The notes under the pieces are model-generated. The model worked only from the letters and a program-made list of their open reading frames with translations, was not told the DNA's origin and did no database searches. From NCBI GenBank assembly GCA_009782405.1, contig WRJC01000008.1, forward strand, positions 1-64,000: 64,000 nucleotides of DNA, written 5' to 3'. The stretch comes from Oscillospiraceae bacterium (GTDB lineage Bacteria > Bacillota_A > Clostridia > Oscillospirales > WRJC01). A program made the translations under genes and the position numbers. Position 1 is the first letter of the stretch. The number at the start of each line of letters is the position of its first letter. Below, one piece after another: positions 36,997-45,601 of this stretch.

Positions 36997-37009
36997 GATT
37001 TTGGCTCCT

Positions 37010-38758
37010 TTATTTTAACTTATATCTCAGGATTTTTTTGGTAGTGGTTTTTTCGAATTCCTCGCTGCGGATCTCCACTTCGTTTATCTGCTTGAATACC
37101 GGCAGCCGCTTGTTCGTCTCTATCACCTTGTCTTTTATCGCGGCCTCGATTTCGCCGGAATCCTTGCCCGCGAAAATTTCAAGTTCCAAATCGGGGAACA
37201 CCAAAGCGGTCAAAACATCGTCCCCATTCTCTTTTTTGCGGCCGATCACCGCGCATTCCTTTATTTCTTCGATCTTTTCCAAATATTCCTCGATTTCCTC
37301 GGGGTAGATGTTTTTACCGTTGCTCAGTATTATTATGTTTTTCCTGCGGCCCGTAATATACAAAAACCCGTCCTTGTCCAAATAGCCTATGTCCCCCGTT
37401 TTGAAAAACCCATCTTCGGTGAAGACTTCTTTCGTGGCTTCTTCGTTGTCCAAATAGCCGATCATGACATTGTCGCCCTTGACGAGTATTTCCCCGTTTC
37501 CGTCTTCGTCTTTTTCGCCTATTTTTATCTCGTCCTGGAACACGGGATAGCCCACCGAGCCCGCTTTTTTCATATGGAAGCCTTTGGGTATGACCGCGAC
37601 CAAAGGCGAACATTCGGTTATCCCGTAACCCTGCCAGACCGCTATCCCGAAAGCGTCCATCGTCTTCACGTGCTCGGGCTTCAGCGGGGCTCCCCCGCAT
37701 ATGATGGCATTCACGTTTCCGCCGAGTTCCGCCAAAATATCCTTGAAGAGCGTCCTTCTGAGGTCGATTCCGGCTTTTCGGAGCGAATTGCTCAGCTTGA
37801 TCGCGGTTTTGACGGTTTTTGTCTTGCCTTTCTTTTCTATCCCGTCCCAGATTTTTTTCACCAAAGTGTCCACGAACAGCGGCACGAGCACCATTTTGTC
37901 GGGTTTGTACGTTTTGAAATCGCGCAGCACGGTTTTCAGCGATTCGTTTTGGCACAGTTGGGTGCCCAGCATCGCGGCGGCAAACATCGTGCAGGTCGTC
38001 TCGTAGGTGTGGTGGATGGGCAGCACGGGGACCATGACGTCGAGGCGTTCGAGCATGACGCAGCAAGCCGCGTTATAGGCGTTCGAGGCGATGTTTTTTT
38101 GCGAAAGCATGACGGCTTTGCTCGTCCCGGTGGTGCCCGAGGTGAACAAATACGCGCAGGGCTTTTGGGCGTCTATTTCGACGTCGGCAAATTCGGCGAA
38201 GTTTTCGCTTTGCGCCTCTTCGCCCATTTCCAGAACCCGCCCAAAGGAATATATCCCGAAGTCTTTGTATTCGGGAAGTTCCCCATCTTCCGGATCCAAG
38301 TCGAAATTTATAAACTTGTTTGCGGTTTTTTGCGGCCTGTCCGAAGTTTTGGCGTAATTTTCGATCAAGGGCGCGAACTGGCCGGAATAGACAACGCATT
38401 TTACCCTCGCCCTCTCCAAAAAATTCATTATCTGTTCCGCCATGAGTTCCTTGTCAAGCGGAACTATTATGCCGTTTCCGTTGACGACCGCCATATAGCA
38501 GGCCAGCCATTCGTATCTGGTTTCCGTGATGATCGCCACAGTTTCCCCCATGAGCCCCATTTTGCAAAATGCCGCTCCCGTTATTTGCATTATGTCGTAC
38601 ATGCCGTCGTATGTGAGGGTGGTCGCCTCCCCCTTTTTTTTGAATGTGAAATAGGGCTGCGGGCCGTACTGCCTTTTGGCGTATTCCCAAAGCTGTCTCA
38701 AATTTTCGACTTTTTCGACTTTGTCCGGATAAAAAGTTTTCGGCATTTTTCCGCTCAT
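37010..38758 (-). CDS. AMP-forming acyl-CoA/acyl-ACP synthetase
   Basis: The 582-residue adenylate-forming enzyme has the P-loop YLFTSGTTGTSK (203-214), YGITECSPL, GFFKTGDIGYLDKDGF and the hinge motif ITGRRKNIIILSNGKNIYP, plus a C-terminal catalytic Lys in TTKKILRYKL. It activates a fatty acid with ATP. Because an acyl carrier protein gene follows in the same transcript, the acceptor may be ACP rather than CoA, which would let the cell use exogenous fatty acids. GGAGG precedes the start. No membrane helix is evident. Confidence 0.88.
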   Translation of the reverse strand: MSGKMPKTFYPDKVEKVENLRQLWEYAKRQYGPQPYFTFKKKGEATTLTYDGMYDIMQITGAAFCKMGLMGETVAIITETRYEWLACYMAVVNGNGIIVPLDKELMAEQIMNFLERARVKCVVYSGQFAPLIENYAKTSDRPQKTANKFINFDLDPEDGELPEYKDFGIYSFGRVLEMGEEAQSENFAEFADVEIDAQKPCAYLFTSGTTGTSKAVMLSQKNIASNAYNAACCVMLERLDVMVPVLPIHHTYETTCTMFAAAMLGTQLCQNESLKTVLRDFKTYKPDKMVLVPLFVDTLVKKIWDGIEKKGKTKTVKTAIKLSNSLRKAGIDLRRTLFKDILAELGGNVNAIICGGAPLKPEHVKTMDAFGIAVWQGYGITECSPLVAVIPKGFHMKKAGSVGYPVFQDEIKIGEKDEDGNGEILVKGDNVMIGYLDNEEATKEVFTEDGFFKTGDIGYLDKDGFLYITGRRKNIIILSNGKNIYPEEIEEYLEKIEEIKECAVIGRKKENGDDVLTALVFPDLELEIFAGKDSGEIEAAIKDKVIETNKRLPVFKQINEVEIRSEEFEKTTTKKILRYKLK

Positions 38759-38840
38759 TTTTCATTTTCCTCCTGCAATTGTTTTTATTGTTTGGCGATT
38801 TGCGCGAATTTTTAATATTTTCTTAATATCTGCGTCCATT

Positions 38841-38873
38841 GTATATTATATAATATACCATAAATATAACAAA
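38841..38873 (-). promoter_or_regulatory. Palindromic -10 region between acyl ligase and tmk
   Basis: GTATATTATATAATATAC (38841-38858) is a perfect 18-base palindrome carrying a TATAAT on each strand. On the minus strand TTTGTT (38868-38873) lies 17 bases from TATAAT (38845-38850), giving a plausible promoter for the ligase-ACP unit. No good -35 is seen for the plus-strand copy. Confidence 0.5.
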
Positions 38874-38927
38874 TGTTTAAATGAAATTCAAAAAATTAAT
38901 TATTTTTTGCAAAAAGGTCAAAAAAAT

Positions 38928-39605
38928 ATGGGAAATCTCATCGCCTTCGACGGCATAGACGCCTCCGGCAAAACCACGCAGGCAAAAATCCTCGAAAAAA
39001 GGCTGCGCGAATCGGGGCGGGAAATTTTGTATCTCAGCTTCCCCGCATATGAAAGCGAAAGCTCTTCGTTAGTCAAGCTGTATTTGAACGGCGCCCTCGG
39101 CGCGCGTCCCGACGAAGTGAACGCTTATGCCGCTTCCTCGTTTTTTGCGGCGGACAGATACATATCCTTCTCCACAGGCTGGAAAGAATTTTACGGCAGG
39201 CCCGGCAGCCTGATAATTGCCAACCGATACACCACCGCCAACGCCGTGCACCAGCTTTCGAAACTGCCAAAGAACGAATGGGACGGGTTTTTGGACTGGC
39301 TGTACGACTTTGAATTCGAAAAACTGAAGCTGCCGAAACCCGACCTGACGGTTTTTTTCGACATGCACTTCGATGTGGCGCTCAAGCTGGTGGAAGAACG
39401 CGCGAAAAAGACGTCGGCGAAAAAAGACATACACGAAATGGATCAGCAATACTTGAAAAGATGCTGCGAAGCAGGCAAGTACGCCGCCGAATATTTGGGC
39501 TGGGAGAGCATCGTGTGTTACCGCGAAAGCGAATCGGGCGTTTTGTCGCCCAAAAGCGAATCGGAGATAAGCGAAGATTTATTTGAGCTGACAAGGTACA
39601 TATAG
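38928..39605 (+). CDS. tmk: Thymidylate kinase (dTMP kinase)
   Basis: The 225-residue protein starts MGNLIAFDGIDASGKTTQ with the P-loop. It has a DRY-like RYTTAN segment (IANRYTTANAVHQ) and a PDLTVFFDMHFDVAL strand as in thymidylate kinases. It phosphorylates dTMP to dTDP. The ribosome site is weak (AAAAAGGT). The stop abuts the next start with no gap. Confidence 0.85.
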   Translation: MGNLIAFDGIDASGKTTQAKILEKRLRESGREILYLSFPAYESESSSLVKLYLNGALGARPDEVNAYAASSFFAADRYISFSTGWKEFYGRPGSLIIANRYTTANAVHQLSKLPKNEWDGFLDWLYDFEFEKLKLPKPDLTVFFDMHFDVALKLVEERAKKTSAKKDIHEMDQQYLKRCCEAGKYAAEYLGWESIVCYRESESGVLSPKSESEISEDLFELTRYI

Positions 39606-40526
39606 ATGGCATATATGACGCTTGCGGATTTTTCGCACAAAAAAGAGCTGGTCGAGCTGTGGGTCGAGGCGTTTGGCGACGAAGAAGGCTTCATATCGTC
39701 CTTTTTGGATTCCTACATGACCCCACGCCGCAACGTCCCCGCTGTGATAGATGGGGGCAAGCTGGCATCCGCGCTTTATCTGATCGATTTCCCGTTGTAT
39801 TCAAATGCGGGCGCCATCGGGGTTTGCGCCTATCTTTTCGCAGCCGCCACAAAAAAGGCCCATAGAAATAGCGGATATATGTCCGAACTTGTCGGGTATT
39901 CCTCCGAGCTTTGCAAGAGCAGGGGGCAAAAAGCGATTTTTTTGTTCCCGCAGGCCCAAAATCCCAAACTTTTCGATTTTTATTCCAAATTCGGCTTTGA
40001 GTGCATATACGCCGAAAAGAAAATAAAAGGCATGGGAGGGGGCGGCCGGAATCAATCGCACGAATTAAAAGACATCGACATCGCCAACGAAGCCATTTTC
40101 AGCCGGCTGTATGAAGCCTATGCCGCATTCGCCGGCAATTCGCCCTTGGCTCCCCTGAAAGACAAGCCTTTCTATTTCATGTGCGCCGCCTCATATTTGG
40201 ATTCCGGCGCCCGCTCTGCGGTCCTGGAGCGCACAAATGAACATAATTGCGAAAAAATTTGTTATGTTTTTTACAAAAAAGATAAAAATACTTATTATAT
40301 CGATGATATAATACCTATAGAAGGCAAAAACAGCATGGAAGCTTTGTCGGAGTTCATGGCAAATTCGAAAGCCGGCACGAATTTCGAGATAAACGTCCCT
40401 CCCGATTCGCGCGAAGATGAAAAAAATTCGCCGCTGGCGATGATTCTGCCGCTTTCGGACGATGTGCGCCGCATTGCGCATGGGCTCGAAGTTCCCGCGT
40501 ATATAAATATGTTTATGAATATATAA
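39606..40526 (+). CDS. GNAT family N-acetyltransferase
   Basis: The 306-residue protein has a GNAT acetyl-CoA fold in its first half: LVELWVEAFGDEEGF, GVCAYLFAAATKKAHRNSGYMSEL with the acetyl-CoA loop, AIFLFPQAQNPKLFDFYSKFGF. The second half may be a duplicated acyltransferase lobe, as in Eis-like proteins. Its start immediately follows the tmk stop, indicating translational coupling. Substrate unknown. Confidence 0.78.
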   Translation: MAYMTLADFSHKKELVELWVEAFGDEEGFISSFLDSYMTPRRNVPAVIDGGKLASALYLIDFPLYSNAGAIGVCAYLFAAATKKAHRNSGYMSELVGYSSELCKSRGQKAIFLFPQAQNPKLFDFYSKFGFECIYAEKKIKGMGGGGRNQSHELKDIDIANEAIFSRLYEAYAAFAGNSPLAPLKDKPFYFMCAASYLDSGARSAVLERTNEHNCEKICYVFYKKDKNTYYIDDIIPIEGKNSMEALSEFMANSKAGTNFEINVPPDSREDEKNSPLAMILPLSDDVRRIAHGLEVPAYINMFMNI

Positions 40527-40561
40527 ATATGTGAAAATAATTTTGGGGAGATGCAAAATTT

Positions 40562-41125
40562 ATGGTATATGTTTTTTTGGCTGACGGATTCGAGGAAATC
40601 GAGGCTGTGGCGCCCATCGATATTTTGAGGCGCGCCGGCTTGGAGGCGCGCTCCGTCAAAGTGGGCGGCGAGGGCAAAATCGCCACAGGCTCGCACGGGA
40701 TAAAAATCGAGGCCGACATGCGCGAGGGCGAAATCGGCGCGAAGGAGAAAAAAAATCCGGAAATGATCGTGCTTCCCGGAGGCGGGGCGGGCGTGGAAAA
40801 CCTGTACAAATCCAAAACGCTGCGGGAAATTGTTTCTTTCTGCGTCGAATCCGGAATAAAAATCGGGGCGATCTGCGCCGCGCCTTCGATTTTGGCGAGG
40901 ATGGGTTTCCTCAAAAACATAAAAGCCACCTCATACCCTTCTTTTTTGCATTACCTGTCCGAGGGCGGGGCGGTTTTGGAAGAAGGCAAAAAAGTCGTGA
41001 CAGACGGCATATTCACGACTGCGGAGGCGGCGGGCGCATCCGCCGAGTTTGGGCTCGAACTTGCGAGGGTTTTAAAAGGCGGGGGCGAGGCGGAAAAAAT
41101 CGGGAAACAAATTTTATTTTATTGA
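40562..41125 (+). CDS. DJ-1/PfpI family protein
   Basis: The 187-residue protein shows DGFEEIEAVAPIDILRRAG at the start, MIVLPGGGAGVENL and the nucleophile elbow IGAICAAPSIL with C105. Family members act as chaperone-like deglycases, glyoxalases or stress proteins. This one resembles the DJ-1/ThiJ type more than the protease type. The ribosome site is GGGGAG. Confidence 0.9.
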   Translation: MVYVFLADGFEEIEAVAPIDILRRAGLEARSVKVGGEGKIATGSHGIKIEADMREGEIGAKEKKNPEMIVLPGGGAGVENLYKSKTLREIVSFCVESGIKIGAICAAPSILARMGFLKNIKATSYPSFLHYLSEGGAVLEEGKKVVTDGIFTTAEAAGASAEFGLELARVLKGGGEAEKIGKQILFY

Positions 41126-41147
41126 TTTATTGAATTGAGGTAACATA

Positions 41148-41753
41148 ATGTCTGAACTGCGCATCATAAAAAATGAACTGAGAGTCGAATTGCTGGAAAA
41201 ACGCAGGAATATCGCCGCAGAAAAACGGGAGGAATGGGACAAAAAAATAGCGAATGTGTTTTTGGGTTCGATATCGTACAGGTTTTGCGACATAGTGCTC
41301 ATATACGTGTCCGCCAAGGAAGAAATATCCACCCTCGCGATAATCGAACATTCGCTCGCAAACAAAAAAATAGTGGCCTGCCCGGTTTCGAACACCGCGG
41401 AGAACACCCTTTCGTTCAAAACGATAAAATCGACCGACGAGCTGTATTCCGGAAGCTACAACATACTCGAACCCCCCAAGACAAACCGGGACTTCAGGGA
41501 TCTGCAAACCGAAGAGCTCGCCGGAAAAAAAGGCCAATCCCTGGCAGTCTGCGTGATCCCTTGCTTGACCTACGATTCCGAAGGATATAGGATGGGTTAC
41601 GGGAAGGGGTATTACGACAGGTTTTTGCCCACATTCGAGGGCACAAAAATCGGGCTCTGCTATTCCGGCTTCAAATCGGACAAATTGCCCAAAGGCAAAT
41701 ACGACGTGAAACTGGACGTGGTGATCACCGAAAAAGGCGTGACCGTGATATGA
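41148..41753 (+). CDS. 5-formyltetrahydrofolate cyclo-ligase
   Basis: The 201-residue protein has the family ATP-site RMGYGKGYYDRFLP near the C-terminus, IPCLTYDSEGYRMG before it, and an N-terminal basic helix (RVELLEKRRNI). It converts 5-formyl-THF to 5,10-methenyl-THF at the expense of ATP. The ribosome site is GAGG. Confidence 0.92.
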   Translation: MSELRIIKNELRVELLEKRRNIAAEKREEWDKKIANVFLGSISYRFCDIVLIYVSAKEEISTLAIIEHSLANKKIVACPVSNTAENTLSFKTIKSTDELYSGSYNILEPPKTNRDFRDLQTEELAGKKGQSLAVCVIPCLTYDSEGYRMGYGKGYYDRFLPTFEGTKIGLCYSGFKSDKLPKGKYDVKLDVVITEKGVTVI

Positions 41754-41791
41754 CGGGCGCGGCAAAAGCGGAAAACTGAGGGGGGATATAT

Positions 41792-42781
41792 TTGCATATA
41801 TCGGATAATTTGGCGGCCCCCTGCCTATTGGTCGCGGCGATGCTCATTTTGATTTTGTTCCAGAGCGCGCTGTATCAAGCCGGCGGCGCGATTTATCCCG
41901 AACCCGAAGGGCAAGAGGCCGAATCGGAGGCGGGCTGCATAAGCCTGAACGGCGTAAGATACGTGCCCGACAGATTTTTCGCGCTTTCGGTGGCTGCGAA
42001 CGTGTGCGCGTTTTTGCTTCCAGGGATCATCTACGTGAAATTCAAAAGCGCGGGGCATTCGAAAAAGCTGAAGTTCGGTTTCCCCAAGCCGCAGTACCTG
42101 CCTTTGTGCCTGTATATGGTTTTGCTCCTGTTTTCGGGGACGGTGCTGATAAATGCGCTGCTTTTTTGCTTCGGCCAAAGTGATTTCGGCGTTTCGGGCG
42201 TTTTGCCGCTTGTATTTCAAACCGGCGGAAATGCGGCTTACGACATGGGCGTGCTGACCGGTTTCGTGCTTTTGCCCGCTGTTTGCGAAGAATTTTTTTT
42301 CAGGTCGGTTATAGCGGCGGAATATGAAAAACACGGGGCTTTTTGCGCCTGTGCGCTCAGCGCCTTGGGTTTCGCGATTTCGCACTTTTCCTTGAAATTT
42401 TTGCCTTCGTATATTTTCGCCGCAATAATTTTCTACGTGCTCGCGAAAATCACGAATTCGGTGTTTTTTGCCATGTTTTTGCATATGGGGTATAATTTCT
42501 TTTGCATATATTTGGCCGACAAGTTTTTGGGGGCTTTGAATTTCGAGCAGAACCGCGCGATGTTCGTTTTCGTGGTTGCGATAATTTTTATCGTTTGCAT
42601 GTTTTTTGTCCTGAACGCGCTCGAGGGCATATATTACAAAAAAGCCGACGCCAACGAGCCGTCCCCCGAAAGCGCCGGGCAAAACGGCCAAAAAAACGCG
42701 GCGGCCAAATTTTTGGCTTCGCTCGCCTCACCCACTTTCATAGCCGCCATAGTCATATTTTTTGTATATATAAACATATAA
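41792..42781 (+). CDS. CPBP family intramembrane metalloprotease
   Basis: The 329-residue protein has about eight hydrophobic helices. The catalytic motifs of the CAAX-protease/bacteriocin-processing family are present: CEEFFFRSVIAAEYEK, ISHFSLKF and HMGYNFF. It starts at TTG behind GAGGGGGG, because no ATG fits the first helix. The N-terminal region carries a short extracellular loop with Cys. It immediately precedes mltG. Substrate unknown. Confidence 0.85.
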   Translation: MHISDNLAAPCLLVAAMLILILFQSALYQAGGAIYPEPEGQEAESEAGCISLNGVRYVPDRFFALSVAANVCAFLLPGIIYVKFKSAGHSKKLKFGFPKPQYLPLCLYMVLLLFSGTVLINALLFCFGQSDFGVSGVLPLVFQTGGNAAYDMGVLTGFVLLPAVCEEFFFRSVIAAEYEKHGAFCACALSALGFAISHFSLKFLPSYIFAAIIFYVLAKITNSVFFAMFLHMGYNFFCIYLADKFLGALNFEQNRAMFVFVVAIIFIVCMFFVLNALEGIYYKKADANEPSPESAGQNGQKNAAAKFLASLASPTFIAAIVIFFVYINI

Positions 42782-42808
42782 TTTTCAAATTTTCAAGGGT
42801 AATTTCAA

Positions 42809-44542
42809 ATGGACAGCGATACAAACAAAAACCGGGGAGAAAATCAAAACGACGATTCCTGGGATTTGGGCGATATAATGGATATTTTGGGGGAAGGCAA
42901 AATCCACGAAAATCCCACCCCTCCCGCAAGCGAGAAAATGGAAACGTATTTCCAGCCTCAAATCCAAAACCGGCCCAAAACTCAAAAACCGCCCCCGCCC
43001 CCGCCGCAAAACAAGCCGGCAGAGCGCCAAAAGCCAAGCCCCGGGCCGGTTTCGGCGAAGCCTTCCCCCAATCCCAATCCCCGCCAAACGGCAAACCGCC
43101 CGGCCGGGCCTGAACAGAAGCCGCCGCAAAAGGCACAAAACATAAAAGAGGCGAACATGGCCGACGAGGCGCAGAGCGGGCAAACAAAAAAATTCGACGC
43201 CGCCCGCAAAAAAACCGCAACGGCCGAAAGTCCGGCCCCCGACCCCACATACCACTACACGGGGCGGGACATAAAATCGAGCAGGCAAATATTCGAAAAA
43301 ACGGAAGAAGATGAAATCCGGGTTTCGGAAAACAGGGAAAAGGCAAAAAACAAGCGCAGGGACGAGGAATCCGAAAGCCAAAAAAGCGGCTCCATCGTGT
43401 ACGGGATACTCAAAGTGGTGCTGTACATTGCCGGGGTCGCGGTGGTATCGGGCATAATCGCGTACAACATAATCATGATGGCAAACGATGTATTCGCCTT
43501 TGTAAAAAACCCCGTGGAAGCTGTGGTGTTGATCCCCGAAGGCGCCGAGATCCCCGAAATCGCCCAAATATTGAAAGAAAAGGGGATCATAAAATACCCG
43601 GGGATTTTCACGCTGTATCTAAATTACAGGAAAAAAGACAAGCTGTGGGAATACGAGCCCGGTTCATACGTGGTTTCATCGGAGACGAATTACGACGATT
43701 TGCTGGCGACATTCAGGAAAAAGGCGGCCGCGCGCGAAATCGTCAGGATAACCATACCCGAAGGATATTCGATCGAGGAAATAATTTCCGAACTTGTGGA
43801 CAACAACAAAATCGGCGTCCGCGAAGAATTCGAAAGAGTGATAAACGAATTCGATTTTTCCGGAAGCTACAGATTTTTGAAACCGCTCTACGAAAGCGAG
43901 CTTTCGCCGGACCGCAAATACAGGCTTGAGGGCTACTTGTTCCCCGACACGTACGATTTTTACAGGGACGAGAGCGAATTGAACATCATAGTCAGGTTCC
44001 TCGACAACTTCAGCGTCAAGTTCCCCGAGGAATATTACAAGCAAATCGAAATCCTGGACAATATGTACAAAAATCTCACGGGGCGCGGGATGACCATAGA
44101 CGACATAATCTCCTTAGCCTCGATTGTCCAATGGGAAGCGGCCCAAAACGACGATTTCCCGAAGATCGCGGCGGTCTTCCACAACAGGCTCACATCCCCG
44201 GGAAACTATCCCAGGCTGGAATCCGACGCCACGGTGCAATACACGAACCTCGAACGCTTTTACGACGACGAAAAGGAAAAGTACAGATTCAAAAGGCCCG
44301 TCGGCGACGAACTCAGGGCTTTGCTGGAATTGGACGCGCCCTACAACACATACAGGCGAAACGGCCTCCCGCCGAGCTCCATATGCAACCCGGGATATGA
44401 GGCGATATCCGCCGCGCTCTGGCCCGAGGAAAACAGCCCGTATTACTATTTCGTAGCCAACACCAATACCGGCGAAGTCTATTACGGCAGGACAAGCGCC
44501 GAGCACTCCGAAAACATAAACAGGGCCAGGGCGGGCGAATAG
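42809..44542 (+). CDS. mltG: Endolytic murein transglycosylase MltG
   Basis: The 577-residue protein has a long cytoplasmic Pro/Lys/Gln-rich N-terminus (1-190), one membrane helix (about 195-225), a LysM-like region (VLIPEGAEIPEIAQILKEKG) and the YceG catalytic domain with ASIVQWEAA, where E443 is the catalytic Glu. It ends with GLPPSSICNPGYEAI and YYFVANTNTGEVYYG. It cuts nascent glycan strands and sets their length. The 190-residue disordered N-terminus is longer than in E. coli and resembles other Gram-positive forms. Confidence 0.93.
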   Translation: MDSDTNKNRGENQNDDSWDLGDIMDILGEGKIHENPTPPASEKMETYFQPQIQNRPKTQKPPPPPPQNKPAERQKPSPGPVSAKPSPNPNPRQTANRPAGPEQKPPQKAQNIKEANMADEAQSGQTKKFDAARKKTATAESPAPDPTYHYTGRDIKSSRQIFEKTEEDEIRVSENREKAKNKRRDEESESQKSGSIVYGILKVVLYIAGVAVVSGIIAYNIIMMANDVFAFVKNPVEAVVLIPEGAEIPEIAQILKEKGIIKYPGIFTLYLNYRKKDKLWEYEPGSYVVSSETNYDDLLATFRKKAAAREIVRITIPEGYSIEEIISELVDNNKIGVREEFERVINEFDFSGSYRFLKPLYESELSPDRKYRLEGYLFPDTYDFYRDESELNIIVRFLDNFSVKFPEEYYKQIEILDNMYKNLTGRGMTIDDIISLASIVQWEAAQNDDFPKIAAVFHNRLTSPGNYPRLESDATVQYTNLERFYDDEKEKYRFKRPVGDELRALLELDAPYNTYRRNGLPPSSICNPGYEAISAALWPEENSPYYYFVANTNTGEVYYGRTSAEHSENINRARAGE

Positions 44543-44548
44543 GGGCTT

Positions 44549-45574
44549 CTAACAGCTATATTTTTCCCGCAGGGCTTTGCTTTTTTCCCGCGCTTCGTTA
44601 TTGTCGTTTGCCCAGTCCTGTATCACCACGCGCATGTTTTTGTTGTCATTCTGCCATTGCCCATCGGATATTCGCGCGTGCATCTGGACGCAGGAATCCT
44701 CGAAATACTTGTACGCTTCCGGGTAGCGATCCGGCGTATGGGTCAAATTCAGATTCAGCAGCGCAAGGTTTTTTATCGCTTTGAAGTTTTCCCACTGGTG
44801 CCCCGAATCCGCGCAGCAGTGCATTCCGGTGAGCCCGTACCTGTCGGCCAGCCGGTTCAGGCTTCCCAGCGAAAAGCGGGCGAACATATCCGGGCTTATC
44901 GCCCCCACTTCGTCCTCTGAGAACGTCACCCCATAGGGCATATAATAATCGGGGTGGTGCGCTATAAACTCCGTGCCGTATCTCGCATACCATATATCCA
45001 AAAAATCGCAGAGGAATTTTTCGGTCATGGCCACCAATTCCGTGACGGCTTCGGGGTCTTCGTACATCGCCGCGAAAAAATCTTCTTTGTTCCAGATCAA
45101 AGCCGCCACGTCGAGCGGGCTCTGGATGTCAGGCAGATGCATCATGGCATTCGGGGCGGATTCCCTCAGTTTGTCCGCAATCTCAAAAATTTCCGCTGTG
45201 GGCGGGGAATTTAGCGGATCCGGCAAAGCGAGTTTTGCCACTTCCCTGGAATTGCGGACCAATGGCAGCGCAAACGGCATGTCGCCGGCCGGATACGATA
45301 CCTTGCAGCCAAACGCGGCGGCGAATACCTCCGTGCCCGTATATGGCAGCAAAAACGGGATCATGTCTTCGTCGGTGTATTCGAGCGATTCCATCTGCAT
45401 TTTGTAGGCGTTTACGCCGTATTCTATGCGGCCGGTTTTGTTTTCGGGATATGGCAGTGGGCGCCCGCCGTAATTGCGTCCGATCAAAATGACTGCGCCG
45501 CTTTTTTCTTTGTTTTCGTACAGGCTGATCCATCTCTGTTTTCTTTTTTCTATGATGTTTTCAATGCTATCCAT
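44549..45574 (-). CDS. Uroporphyrinogen decarboxylase family protein, paralogue 3
   Basis: The 341-residue protein has UroD-family features: HHPDYYMPYGVTFSEDEVGAI, ISPDMFARFSLGSLNRLADRYGL, and GMHCCADSGHQ, which preserves a His-x-Cys pair. It lies 27 bases after a GH29 fucosidase gene on the same strand, so the two are probably one transcript. That link to a glycoside hydrolase supports a role in sugar or glycoside metabolism rather than haem synthesis. GGAGG precedes the start. Confidence 0.75.
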   Translation of the reverse strand: MDSIENIIEKRKQRWISLYENKEKSGAVILIGRNYGGRPLPYPENKTGRIEYGVNAYKMQMESLEYTDEDMIPFLLPYTGTEVFAAAFGCKVSYPAGDMPFALPLVRNSREVAKLALPDPLNSPPTAEIFEIADKLRESAPNAMMHLPDIQSPLDVAALIWNKEDFFAAMYEDPEAVTELVAMTEKFLCDFLDIWYARYGTEFIAHHPDYYMPYGVTFSEDEVGAISPDMFARFSLGSLNRLADRYGLTGMHCCADSGHQWENFKAIKNLALLNLNLTHTPDRYPEAYKYFEDSCVQMHARISDGQWQNDNKNMRVVIQDWANDNNEAREKSKALREKYSC

Positions 45575-45601
45575 GTTGTTTGTCCCTCCGATAATATTGA
45601 T

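Noticed and set aside
35560..37044. A 494-codon open frame overlapping hflX and the ACP gene
   Set aside because: It is an out-of-frame shadow rich in Arg and His with no recognisable domain; both overlapped genes are certain.
37574..38815. A 413-codon frame opposite the acyl ligase
   Set aside because: Antisense shadow; the ligase on the other strand has all adenylation motifs.
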